From Flavobacteriaceae bacterium (GTDB lineage: Bacteria; Bacteroidota; Bacteroidia; Flavobacteriales; Flavobacteriaceae), in contig JABHGH010000042.1 of NCBI GenBank assembly GCA_018672145.1, forward strand, positions 1 to 6,447: a DNA stretch of 6,447 bases, in the 5' to 3' direction. Positions 1 through 5,794 of this stretch are shown here, piece by piece. Every line of letters starts with the position of its first letter. The stretch's first letter is position 1. The translations under genes were made by a program, and so were the position numbers. Under the pieces are notes generated by a model. It did no database searches. It saw nothing but the letters and a program-made list of their open reading frames with translations, and was not told where the DNA came from.

Positions 1-44
1 ACTTCAAAAAAGTCAAGGAAAAATTGGAAGCGCTTCAACAGTAG
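1..44 (+). CDS. 3' end of an unidentified gene cut by the left window edge
   Basis: Reading from base 3, the sequence gives FKKVKEKLEALQQ and then a TAG stop at 42-44. The peptide is charged and helix-forming, as expected for the C-terminus of a soluble protein. The other two plus frames give less protein-like text. An intrinsic terminator begins inside the last codons (37-64), which supports a real plus-strand gene ending here. It is convergent with the NlpC/P60 gene, whose stop codon lies about 25 bp further on. Thirteen residues are too few to identify the product, so none is offered. Confidence 0.5.
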   Translation, partial: FKKVKEKLEALQQ

Positions 45-64
45 CGAGTCCTATTGTTTTTTTT
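37..64 (+). terminator. Intrinsic terminator of the left-edge gene
   Basis: The arms AACAGTAG (37-44) and CTATTGTT (51-58) form an 8-bp stem with one G-U pair around a 6-base loop, and T59-T64 continue the T-run. The upstream gene's TAG stop lies in the 5' arm. Read from the other strand there is no U-run, so it should act on plus-strand transcripts only. A wider inverted repeat, GCTTCAA (32-38) with TTGAAGC (63-69), surrounds it. Confidence 0.6.
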
Positions 65-69
65 GAAGC

Positions 70-819
70 CTATACTACTTTCTTAATCACACGCAACTTG
101 TGTGTATGAGTGTTTAGGTCTTTGTTAAACACACCAGTTTGGTCGAGCCTGTCAATGCGTACTTGCCCAAATGCATGGATAATATGGTAATCTGGCATGA
201 TGATTCCAACGTGAACAATTTTCCCTTCCTTATCGTCAAAAAAAGCAAGGTCACCGGGTTCGCTTTCATCAATAAAACCCAAGGTTTGTCCATGTGTAGC
301 TTGTTGATGCGCATCTCTAGGGAGCTGAACGCCGTACAACTGATAAACGCATTGTACTAGACCAGAGCAATCGATGCCAAACGGAGACTTTCCACCCCAC
401 AAGTATGGACTGTTTAGGTAATGTAAAGCATTGCGAACCAAATCGGATTTTTCTTGGTCTTTTTCATTCTCTTTCCCTTCAAAACGATGCCCGAGTATTT
501 TGGCTGAGCTCACCAAACTTCCTATTGGTGTTGGAAAGAGAATATCGTCATTTTTCCAAATAAAATCGACCAATTCACTTGCATAGGATTTCTGAGTTTT
601 CAGAAGTTGATCATAGGTTTTTTGATCAATCAATTGAAAGTGTTTGTTATTGAGCCACCCTTCGTATCCGTCAGACGTTATATGAACTCTAGACCAAGAC
701 TTTTCTCGTTTTAGAACTGAGAAAAACTCTCCATAAAGAAGCTGTGATGTTTGTTCACTTGTGTTTTTGGGTTCTTCCCTAAGTGGTGCGATACTCAAAA
801 AGCAAATTCCATGTTGCAT
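70..819 (-). CDS. NlpC/P60 (C40) cysteine peptidase with N-terminal bacterial SH3 domain
   Basis: A 249-aa predicted gamma-D-glutamyl-diamino acid endopeptidase type enzyme. From the ATG at 819, residues about 8-60 look like a bacterial SH3 domain (PLREEP... to ...EGWLNNKHF). The C-terminal half is an NlpC/P60 domain with the expected catalytic set: Cys151 in GIDCSGLVQ, His203 in IVHVGII and His215 in HIIHAFG. The hallmark SPYLWGGKSPFGIDCSGLV region is complete. No signal peptide or membrane segment is visible. SH3b-NlpC/P60 enzymes without a signal, such as YkfC and dipeptidyl-peptidase VI, trim murein peptides in the cytoplasm during wall recycling, and I infer that role here. An in-frame TTG at 834 would add five residues (MYFWG). 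The ATG is preferred because MQHGICFLS starts directly at the first SH3 strand. The gene is divergent from the PgpH-type gene and convergent with the left-edge gene. Confidence 0.9.
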   Translation of the reverse strand: MQHGICFLSIAPLREEPKNTSEQTSQLLYGEFFSVLKREKSWSRVHITSDGYEGWLNNKHFQLIDQKTYDQLLKTQKSYASELVDFIWKNDDILFPTPIGSLVSSAKILGHRFEGKENEKDQEKSDLVRNALHYLNSPYLWGGKSPFGIDCSGLVQCVYQLYGVQLPRDAHQQATHGQTLGFIDESEPGDLAFFDDKEGKIVHVGIIMPDYHIIHAFGQVRIDRLDQTGVFNKDLNTHTHKLRVIKKVV

Positions 820-823
820 GCCC

Positions 824-831
824 CAAAAATA
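824..831 (-). promoter_or_regulatory. Possible Bacteroidota -7 box for the NlpC/P60 gene
   Basis: On the minus strand TATTTTTG matches the Bacteroidota -7 consensus TAnnTTTG exactly and ends five bases before the ATG at 819. No TTTG-like -33 box is visible at the usual 19-21 base spacing. If used, transcription would begin at or next to the start codon, giving a leaderless or nearly leaderless mRNA. The motif is easy to find by chance in AT-rich DNA. Confidence 0.3.
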
Positions 832-849
832 CAAACAAAATAAAAGCGA

Positions 850-881
850 TTAGCTCATGAAAAACAGAAAACGTATTTTTG
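850..881 (+). promoter_or_regulatory. Probable Bacteroidota-type promoter of the PgpH-like gene
   Basis: TATTTTTG at 874-881 is an exact TAnnTTTG -7 box. TTAG at 850-853 sits 20 bases upstream and matches the -33 consensus TTTG at three of four positions. Transcription would begin near 886, leaving a leader of about 12 nt before the ATG at 898. The match is good in position and spacing but was judged by eye only. Confidence 0.38.
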
Positions 882-897
882 ATGTAGTTGATACGTT

Positions 898-2910
898 ATG
901 CAATTTTTCTACAAACATCAATCCTTTATTTATAAGGTCATCTTATTTTTGGTCACCTCCTTTAGTTTGGTGTACCTGTTTCCACGAAGTGGAGGATTCA
1001 AATACAGCTTTCAAGAAGGGAAGCCATGGCCATACGAAACCCTGCTTGCGCCTTTTGACTTTCCTATTGCAAAGTCCGAAAAAGAATTAGACGCAGAACG
1101 ATTGGCAGTCGAACAGGAAAGCCCTTTGATTTTTACGCTGGACACCCTCGCTGAAAATCGTTCTTTTGAACGCACAACCAAGTGGATTCGCCAACAAAAA
1201 AGTGCTTATTACTCCGTTTCACTTGCAAGAGCTTGGAACAACTACCTTCACGAACTTTACACACCAGGTCTAATTGATGCTTCTTTTGCAGCGCAAAACG
1301 CAAAACCAATTTTACTTCTCAGAAAAAGCAGTGCTCAAAACCTACAATTTGCTGATCTCAATCTGAACGATAGCCTCCCATTTTCAAACAAAAGTAGATT
1401 TCTAGATTCTGTGATTGCAATTTCATCAAACCGTTTGGTGCTCCAAGAGTATATAGAACCAAATGTGGTGTTGGATTCTTTGTTAACAAAACAAAAACTG
1501 GATGAGTCTTTGTCTTTAATCCTTCCCACACGTGGCGTTGTTGCTGAAGGAGAACGAATCATTGCGCAAGGAGAAGTGGTCGATCAAAAGCGATATCAGA
1601 TACTAAACTCATTAAAAGTTGAATATCTCAGTGACCTGTGGTCGTCAAATGAGCAATGGATTATTGCGGGATATACCATCTTGATTTCACTGATTGTGTT
1701 CCTTGTTTTTTTATTTTTATGGCGTTACCGCCCACTGGTGTATGAGAATAACACTAAAGTAGTTTTTGTTTTTGCGAACGTACTTATCATGGTTGCTGCA
1801 ATTAAAATAGCAATGGCTAACAATATTAACTTTATTTATGTGGTTCCCCTTTGTATTGTTCCTCTTTTACTGAAGACCTTTTTTGACACACGCTTGGCAT
1901 TCTTTGTGTTTCTTATGGGGTTATTGCTCATTGGCTTTATGGTGCCAAGTGATTTTTCGTTTTTGTTTATGCAGCTTGTCGCTGGGGCAATTGCTACGCT
2001 AACGGTAACAGACTTGTACAAAAGGGCAAACCTTTTTGTGGTTGTTAGCCTTATTGTGATGTCTTATTTGGTGACATTCGTTGCGTTCCATTTGATTTAT
2101 GAAGCAAATCTTGCCACTGTTCCACTCAATAATCTTGGTCTGTTGCTAATCAATGGGTTGGGTATTTTGTTTGTTCACCCTCTCGTGTATGTCTTTGAAA
2201 AAATATTTGGTCTGGTTTCAGACTTATCTTTGCTTGAACTATCCGATACAAACTCGAAGTTGTTACGTACGCTTTCAGATAAGGCACCTGGTACTTTCCA
2301 TCATTCATTACAAGTTGCTAATATCGCAGAGGCAGCTGCCAACGAAGTGAACGCCAATAGCTTGCTAGTTCGTGTTGGCGCTTTGTATCATGATATTGGA
2401 AAAATGAACAACCCTTTGTTTTTTAGCGAGAATCAATCCACCAATTACAATCCTCATCACGAGCTAGATCCTTACGAAAGTAGTAAGCTCATCACCAATC
2501 ATGTCATTGAAGGAATTGAAATTGCGAAAAAGAACAATTTACCTGATCGAGTTATTGATTTTATTCGAACACATCACGGAACCACCACCACACGATACTT
2601 TTATCATAAGGCGAAACAATCCAATGAAGATGCGCAAAAGAAAGACTTTTGTTATGCCGGACCCAAGCCATACTCAAAAGAAACAGCGATTTTAATGATG
2701 GCTGATAGTGTAGAAGCAGCATCTAAAAGTTTGCAAGAACCAACAGCAGAAGGAATAGCTAGCTTTATCGAAAAAATCATTGAAGAACAAGCTGAAGAGG
2801 GGCAATTTGTTGAAGCAGACATCAGTTTGCGTGAAATTGAACTCATCAAAAAAGTACTTATCGAAAAACTCATCAACTCCTATCACTTACGAGAAGTTTA
2901 TCCTGAATAA
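898..2910 (+). CDS. pgpH: 7TM-HD membrane phosphohydrolase, PgpH family (predicted c-di-AMP phosphodiesterase)
   Basis: A 670-aa membrane protein of the PgpH class, which hydrolyses the second messenger cyclic di-AMP in the cytoplasm in characterised members (Listeria). Order: one N-terminal membrane helix (about residues 11-27), an extracytoplasmic 7TMR-HDED-type domain (about 28-253), a block of hydrophobic helices (about 254-432) and a cytoplasmic HD domain (about 455-640). Metal-site residues are all visible: H468/H469 in PGTFHHSLQVAN, H498-D499 in ALYHDIGK, H535 in NHVIEG, H559-H560 in RTHHGT, and D603 in MMADSVEAA. Length and order match full-size family members, so it should be active. 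The ATG at 898 is the only good start, since an in-frame TGA lies at 889-891. An overlapping reading frame from 857 is a shadow. The family assignment is firm; substrate is inferred from characterised relatives. No clear terminator follows. Confidence 0.92.
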   Translation: MQFFYKHQSFIYKVILFLVTSFSLVYLFPRSGGFKYSFQEGKPWPYETLLAPFDFPIAKSEKELDAERLAVEQESPLIFTLDTLAENRSFERTTKWIRQQKSAYYSVSLARAWNNYLHELYTPGLIDASFAAQNAKPILLLRKSSAQNLQFADLNLNDSLPFSNKSRFLDSVIAISSNRLVLQEYIEPNVVLDSLLTKQKLDESLSLILPTRGVVAEGERIIAQGEVVDQKRYQILNSLKVEYLSDLWSSNEQWIIAGYTILISLIVFLVFLFLWRYRPLVYENNTKVVFVFANVLIMVAAIKIAMANNINFIYVVPLCIVPLLLKTFFDTRLAFFVFLMGLLLIGFMVPSDFSFLFMQLVAGAIATLTVTDLYKRANLFVVVSLIVMSYLVTFVAFHLIYEANLATVPLNNLGLLLINGLGILFVHPLVYVFEKIFGLVSDLSLLELSDTNSKLLRTLSDKAPGTFHHSLQVANIAEAAANEVNANSLLVRVGALYHDIGKMNNPLFFSENQSTNYNPHHELDPYESSKLITNHVIEGIEIAKKNNLPDRVIDFIRTHHGTTTTRYFYHKAKQSNEDAQKKDFCYAGPKPYSKETAILMMADSVEAASKSLQEPTAEGIASFIEKIIEEQAEEGQFVEADISLREIELIKKVLIEKLINSYHLREVYPE

Positions 2911-2970
2911 GATTAAATTATTGTTTGCTTAAATCGGCATAGTATTTGATGTTTAATTAAAAAAACCAAA

Positions 2971-4275
2971 ATGAAATGCCATCGTTACTTCTTATTATGT
3001 ATTCTAACTATTTTTATTTCATGTGAATGGGATAGTGCTTCTGTAAATGAAGAATACGTTGAAGTAGTCTATATGACTCCAGTCTATGAGACAGCAAGTT
3101 CGATAGCTGACCAAATTGTTATCGAAGAACCAAAAGAGCAGTCTTCACTTGGAAAAATCATTTCCTATCAAGATTATGTTTTTGTAAACGAACCAATGGA
3201 AGGCATTCATGTCGTTGATAATTCATCTCCATCGAATCCACAAAGTCTATCATTTATTTCAGTTCCTGGCAATTTGGATATGGCAATTATTGAAGATCAT
3301 TTGTATGTAGATATGTTTTCATCTTTGGCCGTTTTTGACATTAGCGATGTCAGCAATCCCGTATTTGTTGAAGATTACACAGTAGATGATGTGTTTGACT
3401 ATGATCGTTTTTGGAATTTTCCCGTTGAAATATGGGAAGATCCTAGTTCTTACGTTCAGTACAAAGAGTATCCAGATGACACCAAGGGAATTGTTGTGGA
3501 TTGGGTATCCGAAGTAGTACTTGAAAAAAGAGAGAATTATTATCACACATTTTATGACGATTTTGCTGTTTCAGAAGCTTCTCCCGTTTCTTTAAAAGAT
3601 AGCGAAACTCGAGAAACTAGTAATGCGGGTTCTATGACTCGTTTTCTCCCAATTGATGATTATTTATATACCATAAACTTTAATAAGATTGTGCTTTTTC
3701 AAGTTGGAAGTGATTTCCGACCAAACCCATGGATTAAAAAGGATACTTCAACGCAAGCAGAAACTCTATTCCAGCTAAATGACTTACTATTTGTCGGTTC
3801 AGTCAATGGAATGTTGGTGTATGATGTTTCAGATGCCTCTAGCCCTAATTACATTAACCGTATTGAGCATTTTCGAAGCTGTGATCCAGTGGTAGCAGAC
3901 TTGGAATATGCGTATGTGACCTTACGAGGAGGAACAAATTGCTTTACAGATATCAATGAACTACAAATCATTGATATTCAAAATCCATTGGATTTATCTG
4001 TAGTTTCACGAAAAGATTTGTTCAATCCACATGGCTTAGGTATCTATGAAGATCATTTAATTGTTTGCGATGCCACAGCCGGCATTAAGGTTATTGATGT
4101 CAGTGTCCCATCTACTCCTCAAATTGTCAATAGCTATCCCATTCAGTTTGCTTACGATGTGATTATCGACTACCCAAATGCATTGATTGTCGGGGAAACA
4201 GCTCTTTATCAATACGATATTAGTAATCTTCCAGACATGGAATTGATTAGTCAAACACCAATATTAAAAGATTAA
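2971..4275 (+). CDS. Lipoprotein with LVIVD-type beta-propeller repeats
   Basis: A 434-aa predicted lipoprotein. Residues 1-17 form a short hydrophobic signal ending in the lipobox FISC, with C18 as the lipidated cysteine, so the mature protein should be anchored in the cell envelope. The mature part carries recurring strands of the LVIVD type: HVVDNSSPSNPQ (80-91), VFDISDVSNPVFV (121-133), VYDVSDASSPNYI (283-295), LQIIDIQNPLDLSVV (331-345), VIDVSVPSTPQIV (374-386) and a degenerate last one, YDISNLPDMELI (415-426). Such repeats build surface beta-propellers of largely unknown role. Residues about 137-220 are an acidic, aromatic-rich insertion without repeats. C304 and C324 could form a disulphide. 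The start is the only ATG before the signal peptide and is preceded by an A-rich stretch. It lies 60 bp after the PgpH-type gene on the same strand; co-transcription is possible, but a functional link is not evident. No enzymatic motif was seen. Confidence 0.85.
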   Translation: MKCHRYFLLCILTIFISCEWDSASVNEEYVEVVYMTPVYETASSIADQIVIEEPKEQSSLGKIISYQDYVFVNEPMEGIHVVDNSSPSNPQSLSFISVPGNLDMAIIEDHLYVDMFSSLAVFDISDVSNPVFVEDYTVDDVFDYDRFWNFPVEIWEDPSSYVQYKEYPDDTKGIVVDWVSEVVLEKRENYYHTFYDDFAVSEASPVSLKDSETRETSNAGSMTRFLPIDDYLYTINFNKIVLFQVGSDFRPNPWIKKDTSTQAETLFQLNDLLFVGSVNGMLVYDVSDASSPNYINRIEHFRSCDPVVADLEYAYVTLRGGTNCFTDINELQIIDIQNPLDLSVVSRKDLFNPHGLGIYEDHLIVCDATAGIKVIDVSVPSTPQIVNSYPIQFAYDVIIDYPNALIVGETALYQYDISNLPDMELISQTPILKD

Positions 4276-4394
4276 TATATCGTTTTATTTCATAATCATT
4301 ATTTGATCTATTGCCTATTTGTTAAAGTAGATGACCAGCTCGCTATATAGTATGTATGATTTTTGGGCCAATTCCGATTTTATGAAAGAAAAAA

Positions 4395-4435
4395 CATAAA
4401 AAAAGGAGAACCAATTCAAATGAATCAATTCTCCT
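4395..4435 (-). terminator. Minus-strand intrinsic terminator within repeat copy A
   Basis: On the minus strand the arms AGGAGAATTGATTC and GAATTGGTTCTCCT can pair over 14 bp with three consecutive G-U pairs and a 4-base loop, followed by seven T. This is a textbook intrinsic terminator. On the plus strand the same bases leave a 3x3 internal mismatch and only four T follow. The nearest complete minus-strand gene upstream (4805-5590) already has its own terminator at 4749-4779, so this one has no obvious client gene. Confidence 0.55.
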
Positions 4436-4475
4436 TTTGCGTGACCCAAGCATACAGCAGTTCGGACTTTTTGAA
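4395..4475. repeat. Direct repeat, copy A (81 bp, partner at 5656-5736)
   Basis: Aligned without gaps to 5656-5736 (offset 1261), 65 of 81 positions are identical by my count. The first 41 bases are identical, the next 11 differ at two positions, a block of 12 differs completely, and AGTTC..ACTTTTTGAA matches again except for two bases. The identical part contains the inverted arms AGGAGAA and TTCTCCT around AAAT. Together with copy B it brackets the secreted-protein gene in direct orientation. Confidence 0.85.
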
Positions 4476-4485
4476 TGGATTGTAG
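4420..4485 (+). CDS. Doubtful 21-codon ORF in repeat copy A
   Basis: ATG at 4420 opens a frame of 21 codons to TAG at 4483. It starts MNQFSFCVT and contains SSDFLN. AGGAG lies 12 bases upstream of the ATG, unusually good for a Bacteroidota gene, and is part of the hairpin arm that would also enclose the start codon. Copy B has a matching ORF (MNQFSYCLT, SSNFLK) in the same frame and without gaps, with F/Y, V/L and D/N replacements. The match may be only a by-product of a duplicated minus-strand terminator. No function is proposed. Confidence 0.18.
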   Translation: MNQFSFCVTQAYSSSDFLNGL

Positions 4486-4589
4486 AGTTATTAACTCATG
4501 ATTAATAAAGTAAATTTTTGTTTGAAATCTAGAAAAGTGAGAATAAAAAACCGCTACACTATAACAGTATAACGGATTTACTTTTATAG

Positions 4590-4724
4590 AATGCACTCCC
4601 AGTTTTTAAGTGCTATAAGTATCACTATTTATCGTTTGACAAAAACGGAAAAATCACCAAAGGTGGTGATTTTGGTGACGCATCTGTTTTGGAGATGGCA
4701 GTGATGCCCGTTGCAGCCGAATAG
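4590..4724 (+). pseudogene. 3' remnant of a plus-strand protein gene, possibly NTF2/SnoaL-like
   Basis: The frame after an in-frame TAG (4587-4589) runs 44 codons to a TAG at 4722-4724 with no ATG near its beginning. From about 4620 it reads as real protein: YHYLSFDKNGKITKG, then GDFGDASVLEMAVMP, ending VAAE. Its base use (GATGGCAGTGATGCCCG) is richer in G+C than the flanking AT-rich DNA. The pattern of a strand, 'DKNGKIT', another strand and 'GDF.DA' resembles the last strands of NTF2/SnoaL-like domains, where an xxGKIxxxxxxxD motif is usual; this family call is an inference from pattern memory. Upstream, all plus frames are closed by stops, so the 5' part is missing rather than merely frameshifted. 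It converges on the secreted-protein gene across the terminator at 4749-4779. The exact left limit is uncertain (4590 to about 4620). Confidence 0.5.
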
Positions 4725-4748
4725 GTTTTACAACTTTTTAATTAGCAT

Positions 4749-4779
4749 AAGAAAAGCCCACGATGTGTGGGCTTTTCTT
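4749..4779. terminator. Strong bidirectional terminator
   Basis: AAGAAAAGCCCAC (4749-4761) pairs perfectly with GTGGGCTTTTCTT (4767-4779) over 13 bp around a 5-base loop (GATGT). The G+C core is flanked by A- and T-runs on both sides, so it can terminate in either direction. It lies 25 bp beyond the stop of the minus-strand secreted-protein gene and 24 bp beyond the stop of the plus-strand remnant. It therefore fits as the shared terminator of a convergent pair. Confidence 0.85.
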
Positions 4780-4804
4780 AACTGTTAAATTGAGGTCTAA
4801 GGGT

Positions 4805-5590
4805 CTAGTTTACAAGATAAACTTCTTTTGTCTCGGTATTTAAGCCCCCAATCCAGATCAAAATTTCGTCTTCATGCGCATCAACTGCAGACCAAAATGC
4901 ACTACCATTGTCGTCCATCGGCTGGCCCAAATTCGCAGTTTCAAAAGCAGCGAAAGCATTCCAATCCTTATAAAAAGTGTAAATATGCAACCCTAGCCCA
5001 CTTCCATAGAGGTGATTAGTGCCATAGACAGCAGTGATGCCTTCGTCGTTTTTATAGTTTTCAAATTGCCCTGTATTCCACGCATCTCTAAAAGCACTTC
5101 CTTGCCCCCATTTTACGTTGTACTTGCCTACAGTCACAACCTTTGTCGTGGACCAATCGTGGGACTCGGACTCATAAAAGACACTCTCATTTGCAATCCG
5201 AATTTGATCGGTGTGGTTTTCTGCATACATGCGGAAATACTTAAAATATTGTTCATTCATGGCTTGCTGTGCCTTATCGTCTAGCTCCATTGCTTTAACG
5301 TTTTTTTGTAGCACCTCGTTTGCCAAGTCAGCATCTGCGTTGATATCAGCAGCAGAGGCGTAGAAGTCGTACAGCGCAAAGGTATAGTCGCCTGCAAATG
5401 CATGGGCAAAAATGCCATGTCCAGTCAGTTTTCTTTCGTCTGACATGGATAGGTTTGAAAATTTGACGTGAAGTTCCATGAACTCATCTGCATGTTCACG
5501 AGGTACGTCTACATAGGTGATATTCATTACAGTCTGTGCATGTGTAATCATACAGACCAGAGCAACAATAATGGAAAAAAAAGATTTCAT
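4805..5590 (-). CDS. Secreted protein of unknown function, possible two-lobed alpha-beta fold
   Basis: A 261-aa protein with a clear Sec signal peptide: K2, a hydrophobic stretch at 4-16 and a probable cut after THA (A18, before Q19). There is no lipobox, so it is predicted to be periplasmic or released. The mature protein appears to have two similar lobes. Lobe one is MNITYVDVPREHADEFMELH (22-41) with FALYDFYAS (71-79). Lobe two is TKVVTVGKYNVKWGQGSAFRDA (from 149) with LHIYTFYKDWNAFAAFE (201-217). Strand, 'V/Y at the end of the strand', helix with aromatic contact, then a strand ending in FY is reminiscent of dimeric alpha-beta barrel (ABM-like) domains; this is inference only. No catalytic motif is recognised. 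The ATG at 5590 directly precedes the signal peptide and follows an A-rich leader without Shine-Dalgarno site. The 65 bp between start and repeat B are very AT-rich. The coding sequence appears richer in G+C than the AraC gene upstream, which could hint at separate origin. Confidence 0.8.
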   Translation of the reverse strand: MKSFFSIIVALVCMITHAQTVMNITYVDVPREHADEFMELHVKFSNLSMSDERKLTGHGIFAHAFAGDYTFALYDFYASAADINADADLANEVLQKNVKAMELDDKAQQAMNEQYFKYFRMYAENHTDQIRIANESVFYESESHDWSTTKVVTVGKYNVKWGQGSAFRDAWNTGQFENYKNDEGITAVYGTNHLYGSGLGLHIYTFYKDWNAFAAFETANLGQPMDDNGSAFWSAVDAHEDEILIWIGGLNTETKEVYLVN

Positions 5591-5655
5591 TGTTTTTTAG
5601 TTTTTAATTTGAATAAATATATAAAATAATTTGAGAAAGAAATTTGGGACTCAAG

Positions 5656-5696
5656 CATAAAAAAAGGAGAACCAATTCAAATGAATCAATTCTCCT
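5656..5696 (-). terminator. Intrinsic terminator of the AraC-family gene (in repeat copy B)
   Basis: It has the same 14-bp minus-strand hairpin with three G-U pairs and the same seven-T tail as copy A. It lies about 100 bp beyond the stop of the minus-strand AraC-family gene and before the secreted-protein gene, so it would separate the two transcription units even though both run leftward. Confidence 0.65.
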
Positions 5697-5736
5697 ATTG
5701 CTTGACCTCGAAGGGACAGAGTTCAAACTTTTTGAA
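5656..5736. repeat. Direct repeat, copy B (81 bp, partner at 4395-4475)
   Basis: This is the second copy of the repeat, in the same orientation and 1261 bp to the right of copy A. It lies between the 3' end of the AraC-family gene (59 bp away) and the start of the secreted-protein gene (65 bp away). Besides the main hairpin it has a second small inverted repeat, TTCAAA-CTT-TTTGAA (5722-5736). In copy A this is TTCGGA-CTT-TTTGAA, which still pairs on the plus strand through two G-U pairs. Confidence 0.85.
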
Positions 5737-5794
5737 GGAAGATATTAGTCTAATCATTTTAAATTCAAACATTCACAGGGTTTATGAGTTGTGA
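5681..5794 (+). CDS. Doubtful 37-codon ORF in repeat copy B
   Basis: ATG at 5681, with AGGAG 12 bases upstream, opens 37 codons to TGA at 5792-5794. It begins MNQFSYCLTSKGQSSNFLKE and ends IHRVYEL. The first 18 codons align without gaps with the ORF in copy A; the rest has no counterpart there, since that one stops at codon 22. Its stop codon abuts the AraC-family stop on the other strand. It is antisense to the AraC terminator and 3' untranslated region, which is the simpler reading of this DNA. No function is proposed. Confidence 0.18.
   Translation: MNQFSYCLTSKGQSSNFLKEDISLIILNSNIHRVYEL

Larger units (their letters stand above)
4276..4804. other. 529-bp stretch without an intact gene
   Basis: Bases 4276-4394 are AT-rich with no convincing terminator for the lipoprotein gene and no gene that I can support. 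Repeat copy A follows (4395-4475), then about 115 bp of AT-rich sequence with stops in all plus frames, then an apparent protein-coding remnant (4590-4724), and finally a strong hairpin terminator (4749-4779). A minus-strand open frame of 93 codons across 4315-4596 starts at GTG, lacks any recognisable motif and runs through the repeat, so it is not taken as a gene. Confidence 0.6.

Noticed and set aside
27..36. Perfect 10-bp palindrome GAAGCGCTTC
   Set aside because: It lies within the codons of the left-edge gene and has no partner site or other sign of an operator.
857..1090. Plus-strand ORF beginning with MKNRKRIF just ahead of the PgpH-like gene
   Set aside because: It overlaps the start of the PgpH-like gene in another frame, its text after the first residues is not protein-like, and the 898 frame has full family support.
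4331..4399. 22-codon plus-strand ORF beginning MTSSLYSMYDFW after the lipoprotein gene
   Set aside because: It is short, has no ribosome binding site or homologous copy, and its stop merely overlaps the edge of repeat A.
4551..4575. Weak dyad CCG...TATA-ACAG-TATA...CGG
   Set aside because: Only four central base pairs are continuous, which is expected by chance in AT-rich DNA.
4315..4596. 93-codon minus-strand open frame crossing repeat copy A
   Set aside because: It starts at GTG, has no recognisable motif, runs through the terminator hairpin, and its frame is closed by a stop at the equivalent place in copy B.
4650..4673. Perfect 9-bp inverted repeat AAAATCACC / GGTGATTTT
   Set aside because: It looks like a terminator, but its T-run is part of the stem and is followed by GGTGACG; it lies in the apparent coding remnant and follows from its codons.
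4395..5736. Repeat copies as integron attC sites or a CRISPR array
   Set aside because: No paired GTTRRRY/RYYYAAC core sites are present, only two copies exist 1.26 kb apart, and no integrase or cas gene is in the window.
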